Origin: JANWZL01 sp037445185
GTDB lineage: Bacteria > Pseudomonadota > Gammaproteobacteria > Burkholderiales > Thiobacillaceae
NCBI GenBank assembly: GCA_037445185.1
Contig: JBBIKZ010000051.1
Location: 1 to 16,478, forward strand
Reading direction: 5' to 3'
Length of the DNA stretch: 16,478 nt
Part shown: piece by piece, positions 5,189 to 13,839 of the stretch
Numbering within the stretch: the first letter of the stretch is position 1
Layout of the letters: the number at the start of each line of letters is the position of its first letter
The notes under the pieces: model-generated
Seen by the model: the letters and a program-made list of their open reading frames with translations, nothing else
The model's database searches: none
Told to the model about the DNA's origin: nothing
Made by a program: the position numbers and the translations under genes

Positions 5189-6567
5189 GCCCGCGCACCC
5201 TCACCCATCGCATCGCCCTGCTCTTCGCCCTCGTCGTCGCGCTGGTGCTGGGGGCGCTGGGTGTTGCGCTCGACCGGGCGGTGGATGCCCATTTCCGCGA
5301 GATGGACCAGCACGTGCTCGCCGGCAAGATCGAGCTCGTCGCCAATCTGCTGGCCAAGGCCCGCGATCCTGCCGCCCTGGATCTGCTCCCGCAGCAGCTC
5401 GACGACGCCCTGGTCGGACATCACGGCCTCGCCCTGGCGGTGCTGGACGCTGATGGCCGCATCTGGTTCGCCAGCTCGACCGAGACCTTCCCCCACCCGC
5501 TGCTCGAGGCGGCACGCCGCAGCGAGCGTAGCCTCATCACCTGGAGCGCGCAGGGGCGACCCTACCGCGGCCTGGCCGCACGCCTGCCCCCCACCGGGGG
5601 ACAGCAGGGGGCCTACACCGTGGCCGTCGCCCTCGACATCCGTCACCATGCCGAATTCATGGCCCTCTTCCGCCGCAGCCTGGTCCTGGCCATGCTGCTC
5701 GCGGCCATCGTCACCGCGGCGCTGGGTTGGGCAGTGACGGCACGGGCGCTTCGCCCCCTGCGCGAGATGGGCGCCACCGCCGCCTCCATCTCGGCGAGCC
5801 GCCTCGATGCGCGCCTGCCGGCGGCCGGCCTGCCGCCAGAGCTGGCATCACTCGCCCAGGCCTTCAACCAGATGCTGGACCGGCTGCAGGACGCCTTCCG
5901 GCGCCTGTCCGACTTCTCCGCCGACCTCGCGCACGAGCTGCGCACGCCGCTGACCAACCTGATGACCCAGACCCAGGTGGTCCTCAGCCGCGCGCGCGAT
6001 GCGGCCGCCTATCGCGAGACCCTGGAGTCCGCCCTGGAGGAATACGAGCGTCTGGCGCGCATGATCGACGACATGCTGTTCCTGGCCAAGGCGGACAACC
6101 GCCTCCTCGTGCCCCAGCGTGAGACGGTGGACCTCGGCCTGGAGGCGCGGCGGCTGATCGAGTTCCACGAGGCCCTGGCCGAGGAGGCGGGGGTCACCCT
6201 CAGCCTCGAGGGCGAGGCCCGGGTCAGCGGGGACCGGGTCATGCTGCAGCGGGCACTGGCCAACCTGCTCGGCAACGCCATCCGCCATACCGGGCGCGGC
6301 CGGACGGTCAGGGTGACGCTGCGGCAGACCGGGACCGCGGCCGTGATCGCGGTGGAAAACCCCGGTCCCGCCATCCCGGCCGAACACCTGCCGCGTCTGT
6401 TCGACCGCTTCTACCGCATCGACCCGGCGCGGCGCGAGGGGGGCGGCGAGCACACGGGCCTGGGGCTCGCCATCGTCAAGTCCATCGCCGAGGCCCATGG
6501 CGGCGGCGTGAAGGCCCGCTCCGAGCCGGGGCTCACCCGCTTCGAGCTGCACCTGCCGAGCGCATGA
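5185..6567 (+). CDS. copS: Heavy-metal sensor histidine kinase (CopS/CusS type)
   Basis: A 460-residue membrane kinase. Transmembrane segment 1 is at about 10-29 and a periplasmic sensor region at about 30-162 contains scattered His residues (HH at 79-80, HH at 154-155). Transmembrane segment 2 is at about 164-186, followed by a HAMP linker (RALRPLREMGATAASIS). The dimerisation domain has the H-box FSADLAHELRTPLTN with His250. The ATPase domain shows an N-box (LLGNAIRHT), ENPGPAIP in the G1 position, an F-box (LFDRFYRID) and a G2 box (TGLGLAIVKSIAEAHGG). This layout is that of the CusS/CopS/SilS group, which senses periplasmic Cu(I) or Ag(I). The GTG start at 5185 overlaps the regulator stop by 4 nt, so the two are coupled. 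Its own stop overlaps the methyltransferase start (ATGA at 6564-6567). Confidence 0.93.
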   Translation: MSPRTLTHRIALLFALVVALVLGALGVALDRAVDAHFREMDQHVLAGKIELVANLLAKARDPAALDLLPQQLDDALVGHHGLALAVLDADGRIWFASSTETFPHPLLEAARRSERSLITWSAQGRPYRGLAARLPPTGGQQGAYTVAVALDIRHHAEFMALFRRSLVLAMLLAAIVTAALGWAVTARALRPLREMGATAASISASRLDARLPAAGLPPELASLAQAFNQMLDRLQDAFRRLSDFSADLAHELRTPLTNLMTQTQVVLSRARDAAAYRETLESALEEYERLARMIDDMLFLAKADNRLLVPQRETVDLGLEARRLIEFHEALAEEAGVTLSLEGEARVSGDRVMLQRALANLLGNAIRHTGRGRTVRVTLRQTGTAAVIAVENPGPAIPAEHLPRLFDRFYRIDPARREGGGEHTGLGLAIVKSIAEAHGGGVKARSEPGLTRFELHLPSA

Positions 6568-7742
6568 GCCCCAGCGAACGCAAGGCCGGCCTGGAGGACC
6601 TGCTCACCGAATACCGGTTCCTCTGGCGACCGCAGCCTTTCCGCGAGCCAGAACCGGCCTGGTGTACTGCATATCCTACCCTGGCGCGCGAGGTCCTGGC
6701 CGTCGAGCCGGCATCCCTGGAGACGCTCGCCGCCGACACCCCCGGCCTGGTGCGCCGGCTCGCCCGTCATTTCCCCGAGCTGGCCAGGCTCCTGCCCCTG
6801 ATCGAGGTGCCGGTCTGCCCAACCCGGCCGCTGCCCGCGACCCCGCCCCAGCTCTTTCGGGGCATCCCGGGCCGCAAGCAGGCGCAGATTACGGCCTATG
6901 CCACCGCCCTGGACCGGCCCGTCGCCCCCGTGCTGGAATGGTGCGCGGGCAAGGGCCACCTGGGCCGGCTGCTCGCCGCGGCCTGGCACCGCCCGGTGCT
7001 CAGCCTGGAGCTCGACCCGGCGTTGTGCGCAGATGGCATCGAACTGACCCGCCAGGGCCATGTCGAAGACATGCACGCCTACGTCCGCGCCGATGCCCTC
7101 GAGCCCGGAAGCGCCGCCCATTTGCACCGGCGCCATGCAGTGGCCCTGCATGCCTGCGGCGACCTGCACCGCCGCCTCGTCACCGCAGCCGTGGCGCAGG
7201 GCTGTCCGGCGCTGGACCTCGCCCCCTGCTGCTACTACCGCACCGCCGAGACGACCTACCGACCTTTGGCCGGCGGCCGGCTGCGGCTTGCGCACGACGA
7301 CTTGCGCCTGGCCGTGACCGACACCGCGACCGCCTCGGCGCGCACCCGCAACGCGAGCCGCACCGCCATGGCCTGGAAGCTCGCCTTCCAGATCCTCGCA
7401 CGCGAGGTCACGGGCCAGCCCTACCACCCCCTGAAACCGGTGCCCGCGGCCTGGCTCGCCCTTGGTTTCGAGGGTTGGTGCCAACGGTTGGCAAAGCGCG
7501 AAGGGCTGCCGCTGCCCGCGCGCCTTCACTGGCAGCGGCTACAGGCGGAGGGCGAGCGCGCGGCCCTGCGCGTGCGCCGGCTGGAGCTGGTGCGCCTGGC
7601 CTTTCGCCGCGCCCTGGAGCTGTGGCTGGTGGCGGACATGGCCGTCCATCTCGAAGCGCACGGCTACCGGGTTGTCGTCTGCACCTTCTGCCCGCCCGCG
7701 CTCACGCCGCGCAACCTGCTCGTGTCGGCGCGGCGGTCCTGA
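6564..7742 (+). CDS. SAM-dependent methyltransferase, Methyltransf_32 / METTL25-like
   Basis: A 392-residue cytosolic protein. Its central Rossmann methyltransferase core has motif I LEWCAGKGHLGRLL (about 124-137), an acidic LELD strand end (148-151), LHACGDLH (about 195-202) and DLAPCCYYR (about 218-226). The GKGHLG, HACGDL and CCYY combination is that of the PF13679 group, which includes eukaryotic METTL25-type proteins. The bacterial substrate is not known. About 120 N-terminal residues and the C-terminal region have no recognisable domain. The ATG at 6564 overlaps the kinase stop as ATGA, so it may be co-transcribed with copRS. A functional link to metal sensing is unproven, and simple gene packing is equally likely. 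Confidence 0.8.
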   Translation: MSPSERKAGLEDLLTEYRFLWRPQPFREPEPAWCTAYPTLAREVLAVEPASLETLAADTPGLVRRLARHFPELARLLPLIEVPVCPTRPLPATPPQLFRGIPGRKQAQITAYATALDRPVAPVLEWCAGKGHLGRLLAAAWHRPVLSLELDPALCADGIELTRQGHVEDMHAYVRADALEPGSAAHLHRRHAVALHACGDLHRRLVTAAVAQGCPALDLAPCCYYRTAETTYRPLAGGRLRLAHDDLRLAVTDTATASARTRNASRTAMAWKLAFQILAREVTGQPYHPLKPVPAAWLALGFEGWCQRLAKREGLPLPARLHWQRLQAEGERAALRVRRLELVRLAFRRALELWLVADMAVHLEAHGYRVVVCTFCPPALTPRNLLVSARRS

Positions 7743-7751
7743 TGGCGGCGG

Positions 7752-7757
7752 TATAAT
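7752..7757 (+). promoter_or_regulatory. Candidate -10 element for pgi
   Basis: A perfect TATAAT at 7752-7757 lies 36 nt upstream of the pgi start, in the 51-bp gap after the methyltransferase gene. No good -35 hexamer is seen 16-18 bp upstream. A second weaker TATACT follows at 7764-7769. Confidence 0.5.
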
Positions 7758-7793
7758 CCCGGCTATACTCGCGCCCACAACCAAGGAACCCGC

Positions 7794-9443
7794 ATGAAAC
7801 GGCCCGAACTGGATGCCGCCTGGCAGGCATTGCACACCCATCGCAAGGAATGGCGGCGTCTGCACCTGCGCGATCTGTTCCGCCAGGACAAGCAGCGTTT
7901 CGAGCGTTTTTCCCTGCGGCTCAACGACCTGCTGCTCGACTACTCGAAGAACCTCGTCACCGCCGAGACCATGAAGCTGCTGCTGCGACTGGCCAAGGCC
8001 GTGGGGGTGAAGGAGGCACGCGAGGCCATGTTCACCGGCCGGCACATCAACCTGACCGAGGACCGCGCCGTCCTGCACACGGCCCTGCGCGCGCCGGCCG
8101 ACCTCAATCTGGTGGTCGACGGCCGTAACGTCATGCCGGACATCCGCCGCGTGTTGAAGCAGATGACGGCGTTCGTCCACAAGGTGCACCAGCGCCGCTG
8201 GAAGGGCTACACCGGCAAGCCCATCACCGACGTCGTCAACCTCGGCATCGGCGGCTCGGACCTGGGGCCGGCCATGGCCTGTCTGGCCCTCACCCCCTTC
8301 GCCCAGGGCGACATCCGTGTGCACTTCGTCTCCAACGTCGACCCCACCCATCTGACCGAGACCCTAAAACGCGTGAACCCGGAGACGACGCTGTTCATCG
8401 TCGCCTCCAAGACCTTCACCACCCAGGAGACCCTGGCCAACGCCCAGGCGGCGCGCACCTGGCTGCTCGCTCAGGCCAAAGACGGCCGGGCAGTGGCGCG
8501 CCACTTCGTCGCCGTGTCCTCCAACCGGGCCGAGGTGGAGAAGTTCGGTATCGTCGCGGCCAACCTATTCGAGTTCTGGGACTGGGTGGGCGGGCGCTAC
8601 TCACTCTGGTCGGCCATCGGGCTGCCCATCGCCCTGTACGTGGGCATGACGCATTTCGAGGAGCTGCTCGCCGGCGCCCACGACATGGACGTGCACTTCC
8701 GCACCGCCCCCGCCGCCGCCAACATGCCGGTGATCCTGGCCCTGCTCGGCATCTGGTACATCGACTTCTGGGACGCCCAGGCCCACGCCGTGCTGCCCTA
8801 CGACCAGTACCTTGCCCGGCTGCCGGCCTATCTGCAGCAGCTCGACATGGAATCCAACGGCAAGCGCGTCACCCGCGACGGGCAGCCGGTACGCGTAGCC
8901 ACCGGCCCCATCCTCTTCGGCGAGCCCGGCACCAACGGCCAGCACGCCTTCTATCAGTTGCTCCACCAGGGCAACCGGCCCATCCCCTGCGACTTCCTGG
9001 TCGCCGCCGAGTCGCACAACCCCCTCGACGACCAGCACGAGCTGCTGCTCGCCAACTGCTTTGCCCAATCCGAGGCCCTGATGCGCGGCAAGACGGCCGC
9101 GGAGGTACGCGCCGAACTCAAGGCGCAGGGGCTGAAGAAAAAAGAGATCGCGCGCCTCGCGCCGCACAAGGTCTTCCCCGGCAACCGCCCCAGCAACACC
9201 CTGCTCTACCACCGGCTCACGCCGCGCAACCTTGGCCGCATCCTCGCCCTGTACGAGCACAAGGTGTTCGTGCAGAGCGTCGTCTGGGACATCAACGCCT
9301 TCGACCAGTGGGGGGTGGAGCTGGGCAAGCAGCTGGCGCGCGCCATCCTGCCGGAGATCAAGTCGGACAAGCCGGCGCGCGGCCACGACGCCTCGACCAA
9401 CGGGCTCATCAACTACTGCAAGGGGCTGCGCGAGGAGCCCTGA
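7794..9443 (+). CDS. pgi: Glucose-6-phosphate isomerase
   Basis: A 549-residue class I phosphoglucose isomerase, full length for the bacterial family. It interconverts glucose-6-phosphate and fructose-6-phosphate in the cytosol. Visible family marks are NLGIGGSDLGPAMA (about 149-162), VGGRYSLWSAIGLPIAL, FGEPGTNGQHAFYQLLHQG with catalytic Glu377, HNPLDDQHELLLANCFAQ, and the C-terminal signature VVWDINAFDQWGVELGK with catalytic Lys512. The ATG at 7794 is preceded by an AAGGAA ribosome site and a TATAAT element, so it probably has its own promoter. In an autotroph it would mainly serve gluconeogenesis and polysaccharide or glycogen synthesis. No truncation is seen. Confidence 0.97.
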   Translation: MKRPELDAAWQALHTHRKEWRRLHLRDLFRQDKQRFERFSLRLNDLLLDYSKNLVTAETMKLLLRLAKAVGVKEAREAMFTGRHINLTEDRAVLHTALRAPADLNLVVDGRNVMPDIRRVLKQMTAFVHKVHQRRWKGYTGKPITDVVNLGIGGSDLGPAMACLALTPFAQGDIRVHFVSNVDPTHLTETLKRVNPETTLFIVASKTFTTQETLANAQAARTWLLAQAKDGRAVARHFVAVSSNRAEVEKFGIVAANLFEFWDWVGGRYSLWSAIGLPIALYVGMTHFEELLAGAHDMDVHFRTAPAAANMPVILALLGIWYIDFWDAQAHAVLPYDQYLARLPAYLQQLDMESNGKRVTRDGQPVRVATGPILFGEPGTNGQHAFYQLLHQGNRPIPCDFLVAAESHNPLDDQHELLLANCFAQSEALMRGKTAAEVRAELKAQGLKKKEIARLAPHKVFPGNRPSNTLLYHRLTPRNLGRILALYEHKVFVQSVVWDINAFDQWGVELGKQLARAILPEIKSDKPARGHDASTNGLINYCKGLREEP

Positions 9444-9454
9444 CGACGACGCCC

Positions 9455-9838
9455 ATGGACTACACCCTGTTGCGGCTGCTGCACATCGGCACGGTCTACG
9501 TCACGCTGGCCCTGTTCCTGCTGCGGGGGGTGTGGATGCTGATCGACTCCCCCCAACTCAAGCGCACCTGGGTGCGCGTGCTGCCGCATATCAACGACAC
9601 CCTGCTGCTCGCCGCCGCCATCGGCATGCTGGTGGCGGCGAAGATCGATCCGCTCGGGCAGCCCTGGATCGTGGCCAAGATCATCGGTCTCCTGGCCTAC
9701 ATCGGACTGGGCACGCTGGCGCTCAAACGCGGTCGGACCAAGTCCGTCCGGGTCAAGGCCTTCATCGCCGCCCTGGGCGTGTTCGCCTACATCGTCGCCG
9801 TGGCGGTGACCAAACAGGTCATTCCCGGCGCGAGCTGA
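9455..9838 (+). CDS. SirB-family small integral membrane protein
   Basis: A 127-residue protein with four predicted membrane helices: LLRLLHIGTVYVTLALFLL, then the LLLAAAIGMLVAAK region, then IVAKIIGLLAYIGLGTLAL, then the AFIAALGVFAYIVAVAVTK region. The first helix, with conserved LLHIGTVYVTLALFLLRG, and the PHINDTLLL motif are typical of the SirB family (PF04247). Its name comes from a Salmonella invasion-regulation locus, but the molecular role is unclear in most bacteria. The ATG at 9455 lies 11 nt after the pgi stop. The GAGGAG upstream is about 17 nt away, so its ribosome site is not strong and coupling to pgi is likely. Convergent with comEC. Confidence 0.8.
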   Translation: MDYTLLRLLHIGTVYVTLALFLLRGVWMLIDSPQLKRTWVRVLPHINDTLLLAAAIGMLVAAKIDPLGQPWIVAKIIGLLAYIGLGTLALKRGRTKSVRVKAFIAALGVFAYIVAVAVTKQVIPGAS

Positions 9839-9923
9839 CCCATTGACGGCCGACGCCAGCCGCTAACGGTTCCCTCGCGGCAGGCGGTGGCGCCGCTGGG
9901 AGATCAGGCCAACATCGTCGCCA

Positions 9924-9941
9924 CAGCCGGCAGGCCGGCTG
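9924..9941. terminator. Hairpin between convergent sirB-family gene and comEC
   Basis: CAGCCGG (9924-9930) and CCGGCTG (9935-9941) form a perfect 7-bp stem with a 4-nt loop, 2 nt beyond the comEC stop codon. Neither side has a T-run, so it may be a weak bidirectional terminator. The rest of the 105-bp convergent gap shows no gene. Confidence 0.4.
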
Positions 9942-9943
9942 CC

Positions 9944-12334
9944 TTAGCGCGACTCACCACCCGCAACGGCCTGGAAATCCCTATGCCAATAGCGGCGATG
10001 GGTCACTCGGGCGCGGCTCGTCTCCAACCCCCGCGTGGTGAAGCGCAGGGTTACGGCCCCATCGCGGTCGGTGCGCAGGACCTCGATGCCGCGTGCACGA
10101 TAGCGCGCCAGCACCTCCGGCGCCGGGTGGCCATAGCGGTTGCGGTGGCCGACCGAGATCACCACCGCGCGCGGGGCGACGGCATCCAGGAATGCCGCCG
10201 TGGAGGAGGTCTTGCTGCCGTGATGGGGGGCGAGCAGGACATCGGCGCGCAAGTCGCCCGCGTGCCGCTCCAGCAGATTGAGCTCGCCCAGGCGCTCGAT
10301 GTCCGCCGTCAGCAGCAGGCTGCCACCCGGCCCGGTGACCTTGAGCACACAGCTGCGGTCGTTGTCCTTGTAATGGGGGTTGCGGTAGTGATGCGCCGGC
10401 GGGTGCAGCAGCCTGAACGCGATGCCGTCCCAGTCCCAGGTCTCGCCCGCGCTGCAGGGACGGGCGCGGGGCACGGCAGCGAGCAGGGCCTGTCCCTGCG
10501 GGCTGAGGCGCGCCAGGTCGACACCAGCGAGCGAGGTGAGCAGCGCCGCTGGCGGGTGGCTTTGCGCCAGTCCCAGGGCGCCGCCGCTGTGGTCGTTGTC
10601 GTCATGGGTGACGATGAGGTGGTGCAGCTGCCGCAGCCCCTGCGCGTGCAGAAATGGGGCCACGAGCCGGCTGCCGGCCTCCTCGCCCGAGGCGTAGAGG
10701 GGGCCGGCGTCATAGACCAGGACATGCCGCGCGGTGCGCAGGACGACGGCCAGCCCCTGTCCCACGTCCAGCACATGGACCCAGAACTCCCCTGCGGCAG
10801 GCCGTTCCAGGCGGGGGAAGAGCAAGGGCAGGAAGAGGAGGACCCCCAGCCAGCGCCCCGGCACCCCACGTGGCAGCAGGAGCAGCCCGGCCCCCACGAG
10901 GGCAAGGAACACGGCCGCAGCGCCGGGCCGGGCACCCTGCCAGATGGGCTGCGGCAGAGCGTCCAGCCAGACAAGCCCCCGCAAGGTCAACTCGACGACG
11001 GCATGGGCCGCCAGGGCCAGGCCATCCCAGGGGAGTACGGCAGCGAGCAGTGTGAGCGGCACCGCCAGCAGGCTCACCAGCGGGATGGCGAAGGCATTGG
11101 CGAGCGGCGAGACGAGTGAGATCTCGTGGAAGAGGGCGAGCAGCGCCGGCGTCAGGGCCAGGGTGACCGCCCATTGGGCCTTGATCCAGGCGAGCCACCA
11201 GGGGGGCTGGCGCAGGCGGCCGCTGCCGGCATACATCAGCGCCGCCACCGCCCCGAAAGAGAGCCAAAAGCCGGGTGCGAGCGCCGCCCAGGGGTCGATG
11301 AGCACCACCGCAAGCAGGGCGGCGGCCAGGATGCGCGTGGGCGAGGTCAGCCAACCGCTCCACAGACAGGCCACGCCCACGGCCAGCATGTACAGCGTGC
11401 GTTGCGCCGGGATACCGAAGCCGGCCAGGGCGACATAGGCCGCGGCCGCCGTGAGTCCCAGACCCAGGCCGGCCTTGCGCGCCGGCAGAAAGAGACAGAG
11501 CCGTGACACCCGCCGCCACAGCCGGCTGACCAGCAGATAGACCAGGCCGGAGAACAGGGTGACGTGCATGCCCGAGATGCTCATCAGATGGGTGACACCG
11601 GTGTGGCGGAAGAGGGTCCATTGGGCCGCGGGGATGGCGTTCTGGTCGCCGATGGCCAGCGCGACGACGACGCCGGCATAGGGTCTGTCGGCGAGGGCAC
11701 GCAGGAGATGGCTGCGGATGGCCTGGCGCTTGCCGTCCAGGGCGGCGCGCAGCGCGCCGTCGCAGCCGGCGGCGGACGCTGGGGCTGCCGTCAGGTAACC
11801 GCTGGCGCCGATGCCCCGCTCCAGCAGCCAGGCCTCGTAGTCGAAACCGTGGGGGTTGATCTGGGCGTGTGGGCGATAAAGCCTCGCCGTCAGGCGCAGA
11901 CAGGCACCCGCGGTCGGTTCGCGCGGCGTGATGCCTGCGGGTGGGTAATCGGCGAGCTGCAGCATTTCGGGGATGCGGGCACCCGGGGTGTCGACGCGGG
12001 TGACGGCGAAGCGGTAGCGCCAGCCGCGTGACGTCGCCTCGGGCAGGTCCAGCACGCGGCCGACGAGGGTGACTTGACGGCCTTCCCAGACCTCGGGCAA
12101 GGCGTCGTTCAAGCGCTGCTCCGCACGCCAGGCAGCGTAGAAAAACCCCAGCCCGCAGGCCAGCAGCACGATCAGCACACGGCGCAGCCACACCGCGCCC
12201 CCCCGGGCGGGCAGCCAGGCCACCCACAGCAACAGGGGCGGGGCGAGCCACAGCCAGGCCAGGGCCGGCAACTCTGGCCGGGTCTGCAGCCAGGCCGCGC
12301 CCAAGGCAAAGGCGAATATGGCGAGTCGGATCAA
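9944..12334 (-). CDS. comEC: DNA internalisation competence protein ComEC/Rec2
   Basis: A 796-residue membrane protein thought to form the inner-membrane channel that takes up single-stranded DNA during transformation. It has an N-terminal hydrophobic region and a DUF4131-type soluble segment (VTLVGRVLDLPEATSRGWRY). The multi-helix Competence domain follows, with the typical HLMSISGMHVTLFSGLVYLL motif. The C-terminal metallo-beta-lactamase-like domain has VTHDDNDHSGGALG at about residue 575 and LLAPHHGSKTSST further on, so the metal-binding residues are retained. The length is normal. The start is TTG at 12334, immediately preceded by an in-frame TAG, and no ATG or GTG gives a better N-terminus; homologues begin similarly (IRLAIFAFALG). 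Its start lies 37 nt from the divergent DUF2062 gene. Confidence 0.93.
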   Translation of the reverse strand: MIRLAIFAFALGAAWLQTRPELPALAWLWLAPPLLLWVAWLPARGGAVWLRRVLIVLLACGLGFFYAAWRAEQRLNDALPEVWEGRQVTLVGRVLDLPEATSRGWRYRFAVTRVDTPGARIPEMLQLADYPPAGITPREPTAGACLRLTARLYRPHAQINPHGFDYEAWLLERGIGASGYLTAAPASAAGCDGALRAALDGKRQAIRSHLLRALADRPYAGVVVALAIGDQNAIPAAQWTLFRHTGVTHLMSISGMHVTLFSGLVYLLVSRLWRRVSRLCLFLPARKAGLGLGLTAAAAYVALAGFGIPAQRTLYMLAVGVACLWSGWLTSPTRILAAALLAVVLIDPWAALAPGFWLSFGAVAALMYAGSGRLRQPPWWLAWIKAQWAVTLALTPALLALFHEISLVSPLANAFAIPLVSLLAVPLTLLAAVLPWDGLALAAHAVVELTLRGLVWLDALPQPIWQGARPGAAAVFLALVGAGLLLLPRGVPGRWLGVLLFLPLLFPRLERPAAGEFWVHVLDVGQGLAVVLRTARHVLVYDAGPLYASGEEAGSRLVAPFLHAQGLRQLHHLIVTHDDNDHSGGALGLAQSHPPAALLTSLAGVDLARLSPQGQALLAAVPRARPCSAGETWDWDGIAFRLLHPPAHHYRNPHYKDNDRSCVLKVTGPGGSLLLTADIERLGELNLLERHAGDLRADVLLAPHHGSKTSSTAAFLDAVAPRAVVISVGHRNRYGHPAPEVLARYRARGIEVLRTDRDGAVTLRFTTRGLETSRARVTHRRYWHRDFQAVAGGESR

Positions 12335-12335
12335 C

Positions 12336-12341
12336 TACAAT
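12336..12341 (+). promoter_or_regulatory. Candidate -10 element for the DUF2062 gene
   Basis: TACAAT lies about 30 nt upstream of the DUF2062 ATG and directly abuts the divergent comEC start codon. No clear -35 is seen; if real, the -35 region lies inside the comEC coding sequence. Confidence 0.3.
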
Positions 12342-12371
12342 GCACCGGGTTCGACCCCGATCCTCTCCTGG

Positions 12372-12929
12372 ATGCCGCGCAAGCATTTCCGCAAGTTCCT
12401 GCCCGACCACGAGACCGTACGCGGTCACAGGCACCTGCGCCGTTTCACCCCCTGGCTCAAGCATCCGAACCTGTGGCACCTGAACCGCCACTCCGTCGCC
12501 GGCGGGGTGGCCGCCGGCCTGTTCGGCGGTCTGATACCAGGCCCCCTGCAGATGCTGACCGCCGCGATCCTGGCCATCGTCTTCCGGGTCAACCTGCCCG
12601 TGGCCGTCGCCACCACCCTGTTGTCCAACCCCTTCACCTGGCCGGCCATCATCTTCGTGGCTTACAACATCGGCGCCTTCATCACCGGGGAGAAGCGGAC
12701 CGATCTCGAGCCCTTCGCATTCGACTGGCTGGGCGGCGACTGGGGTGAGCTCCTGCCCCAGCTCTGGCAATGGTTCCTCGGCATGGGGGAGAGCTTTCTG
12801 CTCGGCCTGCTGATCATGGCCCTGGTCCTGGCCGCCGCAGGTTATGCCCTGGTGCAGCTGGGCTGGCGCTTGTACGTCCTCGCCTACCTGCGCCGCCGCC
12901 GCGCGCGCGTCAAACCTCCCGCCATCTGA
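12372..12929 (+). CDS. DUF2062 domain membrane protein
   Basis: A 185-residue protein beginning MPRKHFRKFLPDHETV, the usual DUF2062 amino terminus. The conserved LWHLNRHSVAGGVAAGLFGG segment and IPGPLQMLTAAILAIVFRVN follow, then LPVAVATTLLSNPFTWPAII. There are about three membrane segments and a basic C-terminal tail (RRRRARVK). The function is not established. The family commonly sits beside comEC and the lol genes in gammaproteobacteria such as Pseudomonas. The frame extends upstream to 12318, but the ATG at 12372 fits family starts and avoids overlapping comEC; its ribosome site is weak. Divergent from comEC and convergent with soxA. Confidence 0.85.
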   Translation: MPRKHFRKFLPDHETVRGHRHLRRFTPWLKHPNLWHLNRHSVAGGVAAGLFGGLIPGPLQMLTAAILAIVFRVNLPVAVATTLLSNPFTWPAIIFVAYNIGAFITGEKRTDLEPFAFDWLGGDWGELLPQLWQWFLGMGESFLLGLLIMALVLAAAGYALVQLGWRLYVLAYLRRRRARVKPPAI

Positions 12930-12930
12930 T

Positions 12931-12946
12931 CCGGCCGCGGAGCCGG
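12931..12946. terminator. Short hairpin between convergent DUF2062 gene and soxA
   Basis: CCGGC and GCCGG form a 5-bp stem with a 6-nt loop in the 19-bp convergent gap. The stem can be lengthened imperfectly into both stop codons. There is no T-run, so this is weak evidence for bidirectional termination. Confidence 0.25.
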
Positions 12947-12948
12947 CG

Positions 12949-13827
12949 TCAATTCCGCTCGGCGGGCACGCTCACCGGGTAGCCTTTGCTCAGGGCGCTG
13001 AGGAAGACCTCCAGATCGGTGTAGGACTGGCTGCCGGGCAGAAGGGGCTGGACACCGGCGTCCAGGTTGCACTCCATGATGCGCAGATGCAGGGACTGCA
13101 ACCGGTACTGGGTGCGATAGACCGGGTAGTGGGTGACGTCGCCGTAAGGGGTGGTGATGTGGCTGCCGCGCACCAGCTGCCCAACGTTGCGGGTGTGGCA
13201 GGAGGAACAGGCGAAGTTGAGCCGGCCCGCCCGGGTGTGGTAGAGCTGGCGCCCGCGTTCGAAGGCCTCGCGCATGGGGCCCCTGGACACATCGACCCGC
13301 ATGGGCATGCCCTGGCTGAGGCTCGCCACATAGAGGGAGACGGCGCTGTTGTCGTAGCTGCCATGCTGCAGGACTGCGCCCTGGGCGCTGGCGCAGCGCT
13401 CGATCACCGTCTCCAGGCTCGCCACCCGCCTGAGGTCCTGGCGATACATGGGGTACTGGGTACGCAGGCCCTTGAGCCTCCCCTTGGTCGCCCCCAGACA
13501 GCGGGCGAAGCGGCCGTCCCGGTTGAGGGACTGGTACAGGCGCTCGCCCCGATCGAGGGCGAAGTGACCGCCATGGACCGTGGCGTTGAAGGGCGGGTCC
13601 ATGAACTTCCAGTTCAGTTTCCAGTTTTCCTCCGGATCCCCCGCCATGCGCCAGTCCAGCTTGTTCCGGTCCTTCCAGAACGGATAGGTGGCGGACAGGG
13701 TCATGTCCCCGTCGACATGCGGCGCGTATTTCTCGACCGGCAGATCCATGTCCCGGTAAACGGGGGGGTCCTGGGCACTGGCGAGCCCGGCGACCAGCGT
13801 GGACAGCAGCAGCACCCCTCTCTTCAT
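12949..13827 (-). CDS. soxA: SoxA, c-type cytochrome subunit of SoxXA (single CxxCH)
   Basis: A 292-residue periplasmic cytochrome with a signal peptide (MKRGVLLLSTLVAGLASA). SoxXA attaches thiosulfate to the carrier SoxYZ at the start of the Sox pathway. The C-terminal heme site is CSSCH (Cys207, Cys210, His211) followed by NVGQLVRG. THYPVYRTQY and the distal-ligand segment RIMECN (Cys253) are the family's hallmark. The N-terminal heme site of diheme SoxA is absent: Cys110 in FARCLG and Cys145 in ERCASAQG remain and may form a disulfide, as in monoheme SoxA proteins. The start at 13827 has a GAGGGGG ribosome site overlapping the soxX stop region, 12 nt downstream of soxX. No soxYZ, soxB or soxK is next to it. 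Confidence 0.92.
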   Translation of the reverse strand: MKRGVLLLSTLVAGLASAQDPPVYRDMDLPVEKYAPHVDGDMTLSATYPFWKDRNKLDWRMAGDPEENWKLNWKFMDPPFNATVHGGHFALDRGERLYQSLNRDGRFARCLGATKGRLKGLRTQYPMYRQDLRRVASLETVIERCASAQGAVLQHGSYDNSAVSLYVASLSQGMPMRVDVSRGPMREAFERGRQLYHTRAGRLNFACSSCHTRNVGQLVRGSHITTPYGDVTHYPVYRTQYRLQSLHLRIMECNLDAGVQPLLPGSQSYTDLEVFLSALSKGYPVSVPAERN

Positions 13828-13839
13828 ACCCTGCCCCCC

